DNA of 64,000 nucleotides, taken from positions 81,045,757-81,109,756 of the forward strand of contig NC_080546.1 of assembly GCF_028640845.1 (NCBI RefSeq), read 5' to 3'. A model generated the notes under the pieces. The model was not told the origin of the DNA. It saw only the letters and a program-made list of their open reading frames with translations, and did not search any database. This document shows, one piece after another, positions 11,401 through 23,300 of the stretch. The stretch comes from Ahaetulla prasina. Lineage: Eukaryota > Chordata > Lepidosauria > Squamata > Colubridae. The position numbers and the translations under genes are program-made. Numbering within the stretch: position 1 is the stretch's first letter; each line of letters begins with the position of its first letter.

Positions 11401-14400
11401 TAGCCAGCACTGTGAGCTCTGGCAGCAAACTGGTGAGCGTCTGCCAAGTGACTCTCTTATCTCCCTCGATGCCGATGAGTCACCCAGGAACGAACAGTAC
11501 TTCAGCTCTCAACAGTTAATTTGCCTGCTACAAAGAGGCACAGCAGCTCTTGCTGCCTTTATATCCTGTGGGGTGTGGCTCCGTGACTCAGCACTTCCTA
11601 GGCCTGCCCCACCCCTGCTTCTGTTGTTCCCTCCTCTCCTGCCTGCGAAACCTAGGGTCCAGCCAGGCCTGACTGCCATCAGCTGGGTCTGGAGGCGTGG
11701 TCTGGGGGGGAAGAGTCAGGGGACGGAGGCCTCGTTATCTCTTCCACCTGGCCTGCCTCTGGCTCCTGGAGCTGAGCCAGGGAAGCCGGTGCTCCCGAGG
11801 TAAGTCCTGATGGCCCTTCCCCCTCACTTTCCAAATCACTTTCTGGCAGGAGGCCCAGCTCGGGGGGCGCAGACACAACACATGTGTCCCCTGGTCGTTC
11901 TCTTCACTAGACTAGCCATGCCCAGTTCCTGTAACCGTTCTTCATATGTTTTAGTCTCCAGTCCCGTAATCATCTCGGTTGCTCTTCTCTGCACTTTCGT
12001 TTATTTTGCTATGCTCTGCAAACATTTTCTAACATATATGCATCAGATGCTGAGTCCATCCTTTTTCTGTTTTTCCTAGGGGAAGTGTTTCCTTTGGCTT
12101 GCCCCAACTCTCAACATGCATGGTGCCAGATCCTCAATGTATCGGAGCTACAAGCGTCTTTCTTTGCCTATTCGGGGAGATACCCCAACGAAACAGTACT
12201 GAACGTTTCCACTCCCCAAGGAAGCAAATACAGCTTATACCTAGGTGTCGCATTGGCCATCGGCTCCAGTATCTTTGTGGGTTCCAGCTTTATACTGAAA
12301 AAGAAGGGCCTTTTGCAAATGGCTGCCAAAGGTTTCACTAGAGCTGGTAAAAAAAAATTAATACTACTTTCAAATACCTTTTTCTGAAATTGGGAATCAA
12401 GTCTCAAAGCATAGCTTGGCTATCTGTCTCCAATGTGTATTTAATATTTAATAGTTCGTGCAAGTTATACTCTTGTGGAAAGCATAGGGCAATGTCGGTG
12501 AACGCAACATCCCGCAAAGAATGCGCGGCCTTGCTGGCTCCTATTCCATGTTCCTGTGATCACCCGCACGCTGGTCAGCTGGCTGTCGTGCGTGCAGGAG
12601 CGGCGGAACCCGGGAGAGGGACGTTCTTTCACGCATGCGCAGGCCGACACTTGAACTTCTGGGTTGACATCGCGTGCATGTGCGATGGCCAGCTGTTCGT
12701 AGGGCGCGTGTCCATGCTGGTATCTAGGTGTTCGAGTGCCAGCTCGCGCATGAGCGACGGACCACCGCTCTTGCAAGTATCGGAGCTGTCGCATGCGCCA
12801 AGGCCAGCAGGGCGGCGCATACCTCGCGGGAAGGTTTTATGTGCCACTTCCGGCATGCAGGCCGGTACACAGTGACGTCAAAGGTTCTCCATCACTGGTG
12901 TAGGGTATATTCTTCATCAAATATGAAGCATTCTGGGTTTTTTTAGGTCCCCCCCCCCGTCATATCATAGGAGGTCTAAAAAGTGTATTTGGGGCCTTTT
13001 GACAAGTAAATAAATTAATCATAAAGAAGGGTGTTGAAAAAAATTGCATTCACAGTATTTTGATCTTTACGTGTGTACATAACAAAAAGTCTTGAAACAA
13101 CATAAACACATTTACTCTTCTGTTAACTAAGTTTAATAACTTAGTTTCTATATAACTCATAACCATAATATGATTCATTTGCTTTTTATTCCACCTTTAT
13201 TATTATTTATAAATAACTCAAGGTGGCCAGTGCTTCAAATACCCCTTCCTTCTCCTGTTTTCTCCACAACAACCCTGTGAGGTGGGTTGGGCTGAGAGGA
13301 GATGACTGGTCCAAACTCACCCAGCTGGCTTTCATGCCTAAGACAGGTCTAGAACTGACAGAATCCTGGTTTCTAGGCCAATAGCTTCATAAATGATTTA
13401 GATGGGGGACACAATGGTTAGAATGCAGTACTGCAAGCTACTTCTGCTGACTGCCGGCTGCCTGCAATTTGGCAGTTTGAATTTCACCAGGCTCAAGGTT
13501 GACTCAGCCTTCCATCCAGTGGTGGGTTTCAATTTTTTTTACTACCGGTTCTGTGGGTGTGGCTTGGGGGGGCGTGGCATGGCTTGGTAGGGGTGGCAGG
13601 GGAAGGATACTGTAAAGTCTCCATTCCCACCCCACTCCAGGAGAAGGATAGTGCAAAATCCACATTTCCTCCTGATCAGCTGGGATTTGGGAGGCACAGA
13701 ATAGATGATGGTGGGGCTAGTCAGAATTTTTACTATCGGTTCTCCGAACTACTCAATTCCGCTACCGGTTCTCCAGAACTGGTCAGAAGCTGCTGAAACC
13801 TACCTCTGCTTCCATCCTTCTGAGGTTGGTAAAATAAGGACCCAGATTGTTGGGGGCAATATGCTGACTCTGTAAACCGCTTAGAGAGGGCTACAAAGCT
13901 GTGAAGCGGTATATAAGTCTAAATGCTATTGCTATAGAAGGAGCATAGTGACACGGTGGCTCAGGGGCTAGGATGTTGAGCTTGTCGACCGAAAGGTCAG
14001 CAGCTCGGCGGTTCGAATCCCTAGTTCTGCTGTGTAACGGGGTGAGCTCCCATTACTTGTCCCAGCTTCTGCCAACCTAGCAGTTTCAAAAGCACGTAAA
14101 AATGCAAGTAGAAAAAATAGGGACCACCTTTGGTGGGAAGGTAAGAGCGTTCCATGCACCTTTGGCGTTGAATCATGCCGGCCACATGACCATGGAGACG
14201 TCTTTGGACAGCGCTGGCTCTTCGGCTTTGAAACGGAGATGAGCACCACCCCCTAGAGTCAGCAACGACTAGCACGTATGTGCGAGGGGAATCTTTACCT
14301 TTACCTTATAGAAGGAGCACTAATCCGAATTGTTGGAGATGTGGTCGCAAACAAGGAATGTTCTACCACATGTGGTGGACCTGCCCTAAGATTAAGAAAT

Positions 14401-16662
14401 TTGGGTGGGAGATAAAAAAACAGGGCAGAGAATAGAAAAAACCCGGAACTATTCCTATTGGGCATTTTGGAAGGGAAAATAGAAAAATATATAATATATC
14501 ATATGACACATACTGAAGGCATGTAGAATTGTGATAGCACAGAATTGGAAACATCCAGGTATCCTTCCGGACCAAATTATAATAAAAAAAATATATGAAT
14601 GTGCAGAAATGGACAGATTATTGATGGAAATGAAGGAGAGGGAAGATACTGAGTACTATCGAATATGGAATAGATGGTATTCCTGGCTGGAGAGTAAGCA
14701 TAAAACTTAAGGGAGGTTTTTGTCATGAGACTGAATTCTGACTAGAGGTTAAAGGTAAAGTAAATAAGAATGTTGGTTTATAGAGATACTTAGAAGTAGA
14801 ATCTGTATATAGAGGTTAAATAGGATAAGAGGTACCGATGTAGGAAAAGCTGTTATGAGTAATGTAATTTTGATGCGTTTGTCTTTGTGTGTTTTATATT
14901 TTTTTTGTTTTGTTTTTGTGTATTGTGGTGTGTTTTTTTTGCATTGTGTATTTTAACTTTTGGAAATTCAATAAAAATTATTTTTTAAAATAAAAAAAGA
15001 TAGAGCACTGATCAAATTTGCAGATAACACCAAACTGGGGGAATCGGAATATAGACTGAAGATTCAGAAAGATCTTGATTGGGCCTAGCCAACTAGATGC
15101 AGTTCAGTGGTGAGAAAAGCAAGTTCCTGCATTTAGGCAGGAAAAATCAATTGCACAGGTATAGCATAGATAGTACATGGCCCAACAATAGTAACTAGTA
15201 GCGAGAAATATCTAGGTATCCAGTTGCAGGGGTCCTCAACCCCCCGGTTCATGGAAAGGCAGCAATCCACAGAATGTCAGAAACCGGGCTGTGCAAACAA
15301 ACAAAGCCCCATTCGCAGGATGAAGACAGCACACGAAACCACGCCCCCTCCGGTCTGCAGAAAAAACTTACTCCACGGAACCGGTCCCTGGTGCCCAAAA
15401 GGTTGGGGAACTGCTAGCCTAGCAGACCACCACTTAAGTATCAGCCAAGCAGTTTGCAAATGCCAACCAGGTCATTTGCAGTCTTGGGCTCCATCAACAA
15501 AGAGACGTCATCAGGATCATGAGAAGTGATGGTACTGCTTTATACTGTGTTAATGAGGCCATCCTTGAAATACTGCATCCAGCTCTGGTCCAATACTGCA
15601 TCCAGTTCTGATCACAGTCATACAAAAAAAAGTGCAGAGCCACTTATCCTGAATACAATAAGATCTCCTGGCTGTTAGACCAGAAGACCTTCAAGGTTCC
15701 TTCCAGCCCAAAGGTCCGTGATGATGATTCTTATTAAATCAAATGGGTTGCTGCAGAGGTGGGTTTTCAGCAGGTTCTGACCAGTTCTGGAGAACCGGTA
15801 GCGGAAATTTTGAGTAGTTCGGAGAACAGGTAGTAAAAATTCTGACTGGCCCCGCCCCCATCTATTCTCTGCCTCCCGAGTCCCAGCTGATTGGGAGGAA
15901 ATGGGGAGTTTTCAGTATCCTTCCCCTGGAGTGGGATGGGAATGGAGATTTTATAGTATCCTTCCCCTGCCACGCCCACCAAGCCACACCCACAGAACCG
16001 GTAGTAAAAATTTTTTTTTGAAAACCACCAGTGGGTTGCTGGTATAATTCTGCCTGCAGTTACAATGGAATGACGCCAAAACCAATTATCCTTTGAGGAA
16101 AAAAAAAAAAGAGGGGGTAGTTGAGGTATTTGAATAGAAGCCGAGTTGTAGGTTTTCCTTCCGAAAATGTTTTTTATGGTGGCTTTTCTCTTCCCTAGGA
16201 GAGGGGGGCTATTCTTACCTCAAAGAATGGTTATGGTGGGCAGGATTGCTTTCAAGTAAGTATTAAAGCTTCAAAGCTTTTCATTTCTGTGTCGTTATTT
16301 TTGCATAAAGTAGTTACGCATGTAGTTATTCTCGCTAAAAGAAACTGGCCGTAGTTGTTATTAGTAAGGCTTCCTCTGCCTTAATATTACTGTCCTATAG
16401 TATGAATGGAAAGCAGGTCCATTTCCTTTTTTTAAAAAATAATTTTTATTAAACAGTTTGTCTTTAAAAACAACACAAGAAACAATCGCACACACATATA
16501 TAATAAAAACAAACACCTCAAAACGTAACGTATTGAAAATTACATTCCGTCAAGGGTAATTTTACAGCAGTCCGTATCGACATACGTATTTTGCTTTTGT
16601 AGTTCTCTATCATTCCTATTTACTTCTCAGTAGTATTATAATCACATTACTCCAACACACAC

Positions 16663-16694
<32 letters not shown>

Positions 16695-17288
16695 TTGGTT
16701 ATTCGGGTTTTCTCCCGCGTAAAATTGGAAGTGTCTTGGCGACGTTTCGATGAAGTCTCATTCGTCATCTTCAGGCTTCAGCTTCGTGCTTCTGGGAGCA
16801 ATGTGTGATCGCGAAGCTGAAGCCTGAAGATGACGAATGAGACTTTGCCAAACGTCGCCAAGACACTTCCAATTTTACACGGAGAAAACCCGAATAACAA
16901 GACTACATACAAACACCCGCGAAAACCTGTGAAAACGAATATATTTTCTGAGGTTTTCGCAGGTGTTTGTATGTAGGTCTTTGGTTATTCGGGTTTTCTC
17001 CCGCGTAAAATTTTACACGGGAGAAAACCCGAATAACCAAAGACCGACCTACATACATACATATGTGTGTGTGTGTGTGTGTGTGTGTGTAGGTCTTTCA
17101 GCTTCGTGCTTGTGGGAGCAAAGCTTTGCTCACACAAGCACGAAGCCGAAAGCACCAGCCTGAAGATGATGAGTGAGACCTCGTCGAAACGTCGCCAAGA
17201 TACTCTCAACCTTACACGGGGAAAGACCCGAAAATGCCAAGACCTACATACCTATACGAGTGAAAACCTACGAAAACAAATACACACA

Positions 17289-17329
<41 letters not shown>

Positions 17330-20300
17330 TATAATATTCATTATTCTTATTTACACATTTATATTTGTTTATATTTACATTTCTTTATTTAATGTTGTTC
17401 AGTTACTTTCATTTAAGTTTCATCAGTATTAAGTTAAACATTTCCTGTTCTGGTTTCTATTTTCAAGGATGAGAATATCTTCTTCTTCTTCTTCTTCTTC
17501 TTCTTCTTCTTCTTCTTCTTCTTCTTCTTCTTCTTCTTCTTCTTCTTCTTCTTCTTCTTCTTCTTCTTCTTCTTCTCCTTCTCCTTCTCCTTCTCCTTCT
17601 CCTTCTCCTCCTTCTTCTTCTTCTTCTTCTTCTTCTTCGTCTCACAATCTTCCATCTTGGGAAAATGGTACCATCCTTGGGAGGTTGTATAGGGCAATCT
17701 GTTTTTAGTTTGAATCTTTGTAGTCAGTTTTTGAGGCAAGTGGTTTTGGTATTAGTTTAGTGTAAGTAAAAGTTTTAGTAAAAAGGAGTGCTGAAAGATT
17801 ATAAAACATTGTTTATACTGGGATGGATGGGCATGGAATGCCATTCTCTTCCTTTATCTTTTAATAAGGATTCATTAGAAAAAAATTGTTTTAGTCTGTG
17901 TGTTTGTGTGTGTGGAGAGAGAGAGAAAGAAGGAGGGAGAGAGATGGGAAGGGAAAGAGAGAGGAGGAGAGAGGGAGGGAGAGAGGGGAGGGAGAGAGGA
18001 GGAGGACATGGGAGGGAGAGAGGGGGAACGAAGGGAAAGGAAAGGGAGAAAGGGCAGAGGGGAGAGAGAAGGAGGAGAGAGGAGGAGGAGAGGAGGACAG
18101 AGGGAAGGAGAGAGGTGGGAAGGGAGAAATGGCAGAGGGAGAGAGAGACAAGGAGGGAGACATGGGAAGGAGAGAGGAGAGGGAGGGAGAAGGGGAAGAG
18201 GAGGAGAGAGAGAGAGAAGGAGGGAGGAGATGGGGAAGGGAGAAAGGGCAGAGGGAGAGAAGGAGGGAGAGACATGGGAAGGAGAGAGGAGGAGGAAAGA
18301 AGGAGGAGGGGAAGAGAAGGGAGAGAGAGAGAGAAGGAGGAGGGAGAGGGGAAGGGAGGGTAAGGAGAAAGGGCAGAGGGAGAGAGAAGGAGGAGAGAGA
18401 TGGGAAGGAGAGAGGAGGAGAGGAGGACAGAGGGAGGGAGAGGGGGGAAGGGAGGACAGGGAGAAATGGCAGAGGGGAGAGAGAGACAAGGAGGGAGAGA
18501 CATGGGGAGAGAGGAGAGGGAGAGAAGGGGAAGAGGAGGAGAGAGGAGAGAAGGGAGGGAGGAGAGGGGAAGGAGAAAGGGCAGAGGGAGAGAGAAGGAG
18601 GAGAGACATGGGAAGGAGAGAGGAGGAGGAGAGAAGGAGGAGGAGGGGAAGAGAAGGGAGAGAGGAGGAGAGAAGGGAGGGAGGAGAGGGGAAGGGAGGA
18701 AGGAGAAAGGGCAGAGGAGAGAGAAGGAGGAGAGAGATGGGAAGGAGAGAGGAGGAGGAGGACAGAGGGAGGAGAGAGGGGAAGGGAGGAAAGGGAGAAA
18801 TGGCAGAGGGAGAGAGAGACAAGGAGGAGAGACATGGGAAGGAGAGAGGAGCGGGAGGAGAGAAGGGGAAGAGGAGGAGAGAGAGGAGAGAAGGAGGAGG
18901 AGAGGGGAAGGAGAAAGGGCAGAGGGAGAGAGAAGGAGGAGAGACATGGGAAGGAGAGAGAGGGAGAGGGAGAGAGAGGAGGAGGAGGGAGGGAAGGAGA
19001 GAGGAGGAGGAGGAGGGGAAGGGAGGAAGGAGAAAGGGCAGAGGAGAGAGAAAGAGGGGAGAGATGGGAAGGAGGAAAGGGAGAAATGGCAGAGAGAGAG
19101 AGAGACAAGGAGGAGAGACATGGGAAGGAGAGAGGAGGCGGGAGGAGAGAAGGGGAAGAGGAGAGGAGAGAGGAGGAGGAGGAGAGGGGAAGGAGAAAGG
19201 GCAGAGGGAGAGAGAGGAGGAGAGACATGGGAAGGAGAGAGGAGAGGGAGGAGAAGGAGGAGAGGGGAAGGGAGAAGGGAGAAATGGCAGAGGGAGAGAG
19301 AGACAGGAGGGAGACATGGGAAGGAGAGAGGAGAGGGAGGGAGAAGGGGAAGAGGAGGAGAGAGAGAGAGAAGGAGGGAGGAGATGGGGAAGGGAGAAAG
19401 GGCAGAGGGAGAGAGAAGGAGGAGAGAGAAGGAGAGAGGGGAAGGGAGGAGGAGAGAAGGGAGAGAGAGGAGAGAGGAGGAGGAGGGGAAGGGAGGAGAG
19501 GAGAGAAGGGAGAGAGAGAAGGAGGAGGAGAGATGGGAAGGGAAAGAGAGAGGAGGAGAGAGGGAGGGAGAGAGGGGAGGGAGAGAGGAGGAGGACATGG
19601 GAGGGAGAGAGGGGGAACGAAGGGAAAGGAAAGGGAGAAAGGGCAGAGGGGAGAGAGAAGGAGGGAGAGAGGGAGGGAGGGAGAGGAGGACAGAGGGGAA
19701 GGAGAGAGGTGGGAAGGGAGGAAAGGGAGAAATGGCAGAGGGGAGAGAGAGACAAGGAGGGAGAGACATGGGAAGGGAGAGAGGAGAGGGAGGGAGAAGG
19801 GGGAAGAGGAGGGAGAGGAGAGAAGGAGGGAGGAGATGGGAAGGGAGAAAGGGCAGAGGGAGAGAAGGAGGAGAGACATGGGAAGGAGAGAGGAGAGGAG
19901 GAAAGAAGGAGGAGGGGAAGAGAAGGGAGAGAGAGAGAGAAGGAGGGAGGAGAGGGGAAGGGAGGGTAAGGAGAAAGGGCAGAGGGAGAGAGAAGGAGGA
20001 GAGATGGGAAGGAGAGAGGAGAGGAGGACAGAGGGAGGAGAGGGGAAGGGAGGAAAGGGAGAAATGGCAGAGGGAGAGAGAGACAAGGAGGAGAGACATG
20101 GGAAGGAGAGAGGAGGCGGGAGGAGAGAAGGGGAAGAGGAGGAGAGAGAGGAGAGAGGGAGGGAGGAGGGGAAGGAGAAAGGGCAGAGGGAGAGAGAAGG
20201 AGGAGAGACATGGGAAGGAGAGAGAGGAGGAGAGAAGGAGGAGGGAGGGAAGAGAAGGGAGAGAGGAGGAGAGAGAAGGAGGGAGGAGAGGGGAAGGGAG

Positions 20301-23300
20301 GAAGGAGAAAGGGCAGAGGGAGAGAGGAGAGAGGGAGAGATGGGAAGGGAGGAAAGGGAGAAATGGCAGAGGAGAGAGAGACAAGGAGGAGAGACATGGG
20401 AAGGAGAGAGGAGGCGGGAGGGAGAGAAGGGGAAGAGGAGGGAGAGAGGAGAGAAGGGAGGGAGGGAGAGGGGGGAAGGGAAAAAGGGCAGAGGGGAGAG
20501 AGAAGGAGGGAGAGACATGGGAAGGGAGAGAGGAGAGGGAGGGAGAGAAGGAGAGAGGAGAGAAGGGAGAGGGAGGGAGAGAAGGAGGAGGAGGAGAGGG
20601 GAAGGGAGGAAGGAGAAAGGGCAGAGGGAGAGAGAAAGAGGGAGAGAGATGGGAAGGGAGGAAAGGGAGAAATGGCAGAGGGGAGAGAGAGACAAGGAGG
20701 GAGAGACATGGGAAGGGAGAGAGGAGCGGGAGGGAGAGAAGGGGGAAGAGGAGGGAGAGGGAGAGAAGGGAGGGAGGGAGAGGGGGGAAGGGAAAAAGGG
20801 CAGAGGGGAGAGAGAGACAAGGAGGGAGAGACATGGGGAGAGAGGAGAGGGAGGGAGAGAAGGGAGGGAGAGGAGGGAAGGGAGGGAAAGGGAGAGAGGA
20901 GGACAGAGGGGAGGGGAAGAAGGGAGAAGGGAGGGAGAGAGAGGAGGAGAGGAGAGAGATTGAGATCTAACATAGGCAGGCAGAAATTACTGATAGAATT
21001 CCAAAAAGATCCTCATATTTTTGGAAAGGTTATATCTCTCGAGTAATTCTGCTTTGCCGTCGTATTTTCTGGCAGTGGGAATAGGAGAAGCTGCCAACTT
21101 TGCTGCGTACGCCTTTGCCCCGGCAACTTTGGTCACTCCCCTGGGGGCACTAAGCGTCCTTATAAGGTTAGTACAATTGCTTTGCCAACGAAGACATCTA
21201 GGATGAGAGTTCAACAGTGGCTCAACAGGACATTGTAAATACATTGCGGGCTCTTATGCTCCTATTTTAATTAAATCATGTCTATATTGTCTTTCTTTCT
21301 CAATATTTGAGTATTTCTCAAAACTGGCAACTTGAGGATGTGTGACTTTCAACTCCCAAAATTCCACAGCCAGCCAAAAAACACAGTTCGGAAGAGTCCA
21401 AAGTGACAACATACCTCACTACATATCTTAGTTAGATTTTGGCAATATAAAGAGACCTTTGGACTATGCACAAATACACAGCACTGCCCCTGGGGTGGGT
21501 TCTAAATTTTTTTACTACCGGTTCTATGGGTGTGGCTTATTTTGTGGGCGTGGCTTGATGGTCATGTGACAGCGGGTGTGGCTTGATGGTCATATGACTG
21601 GGTAGGCGTGAACAACTCAATGTCTCTCATGTCAAGGGGTACCTCGTCTGGCCTCTCCCCTCCCAGCTATTCCTTGTCACACCCAGCCTCAACGTATCTA
21701 TAGTTCTGCAAAAATGTTGTTCACCTTTTTTCAACTTTACTATCTACATACTATAGACCAGGGGTCTCCAAACTTGGCCACTTTAAGACTTATGGACTTC
21801 AACTCCCAGAATTCCTCAGCCAGCTTTGCTATCTTAAAGTGGCCAAGGTTAGAGACCTCTGCTATAGATGCACTTTCATGGGCCACTGAAAGGAGGAAAT
21901 GGCTCACATGCTTTGCCCAAGAGTATGATAGGCAACAGTCTTTTAAGGGGCTGCTAGAAAGAAGGGGGGGGGAAGTATTTTCCAAAGCACCAGAAGGCAA
22001 AACAAGAAGCAATGGATGGAAACTCAACAAAGAGAGAAGCAACCTAAAACTAAGGACAAACTTCCTGACAGTATGAACCTATATAGGTTTCAGTCATAAT
22101 TTCACATATAAAATAGTCATTCATGTGATACAACCTGCATATTGTTCAAAACAGTCATTAGTATTATGGCTGATGTTTGACAGCAAGCCTAAAATCCCCA
22201 TTCCCTCCCCACTCCAGGGGAAGGTTACTTCAAAATCCCCATTTCCTCCCCACCCCACTAATTTGTTCTGGGAAGGAATCAAACGCCCCCCTCTTCATTT
22301 CCCAAATAAAATATCCCAGATAATTAGGGAATAATCAAGCTGCTAGCAAGGAACCTGCCTGGAATTCCACATTCCTGCCAGCTGCATAAAGGAAACTTTG
22401 TAAGCAGAAAACAGCTACCGGTGCTTACAGATAATATAAAGTAGAAGCCGGAAGTTCGGCTCCATTTACAAGCAGGCAGAAAACTCATTCAAGACAGGAT
22501 ACTTCACAATGGAAATCGCCCAAACCTTTTTACAAACACAAAGCCCATGTTGCACAAACCCCAAAACTTCAAAAACATTGAACCATATAAGAATTCCTCC
22601 TCTTATCCAATTTGTTGTTCAGCTGACCCAGAAAGGAGCTTCTAGCAAAGCTGGCTGGGGAATTCTGGGAGTTTTTTTTTTTTTTTTACATTTATATCCC
22701 ACCCTTCTCCGAAGACTCAGGGCGGCTTACAGTGTATAAGGCAATAGTCTCATTCTATTTGTATATTTACAAAGTCAACTTATTGCCCCCCCCCAACAAT
22801 CTGGGTCCTCATTTTACCTACCTTATAAAGGATGGAAGGCTGAGTCAACCTTGGGCCGGGCTTGAACCTGCAGTAATTGCAGGCTATTGTGTTCTAATAA
22901 CAGGCTCCTTACAGCCTGAGCTATTCCGGCCCCTGGAGTTGAAGTCCTCCAGCCTTAAAGTTGCCAAGGTTGGAGACCCCTGGTTTATAATATTGTTCTT
23001 GGTTCTTATTCATTCTAGCTATTCAGAACATCGGTTTCTAGATTAGTTTTTTTTAAATTTGCATTTATATCCCGCCCTTCTCCGAAGACTCAGGGTGGCT
23101 TACACTATGTCAAGCAATAGTCTTCATCCTTTTGTATATTATATACAAAGTCAACTTATTGCCCCCAACAATCTGGGTCCTCATTTTACCTACCTTATAA
23201 AGGATGGAAGGCTGAGTCAACCTTGCGCCTGGTGGGACTTGAACCTGCAATAATTGCAAGCAGCTGCTGTTAATAACAGACTGTCTTACCAGTCTGAGCC

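Noticed and set aside
12390..12946. Overlapping GC-rich frames downstream of NIPAL1 exon 2
   Set aside because: They lie in a CpG-rich DNA element related to those at 24.3, 49.8 and 61.5 kb, and their frames are not conserved between copies.
17434..17739. Poly-Lys, poly-Arg and poly-Ser frames
   Set aside because: They are translations of the (TTC)n microsatellite.
17799..21046. Five overlapping open frames of about 690 to 1030 codons, on both strands
   Set aside because: Polypurine/polypyrimidine DNA has almost no stop codons in any frame. The products are low-complexity (Arg/Glu/Gly or Leu/Pro/Ser) and overlap one another in several frames.
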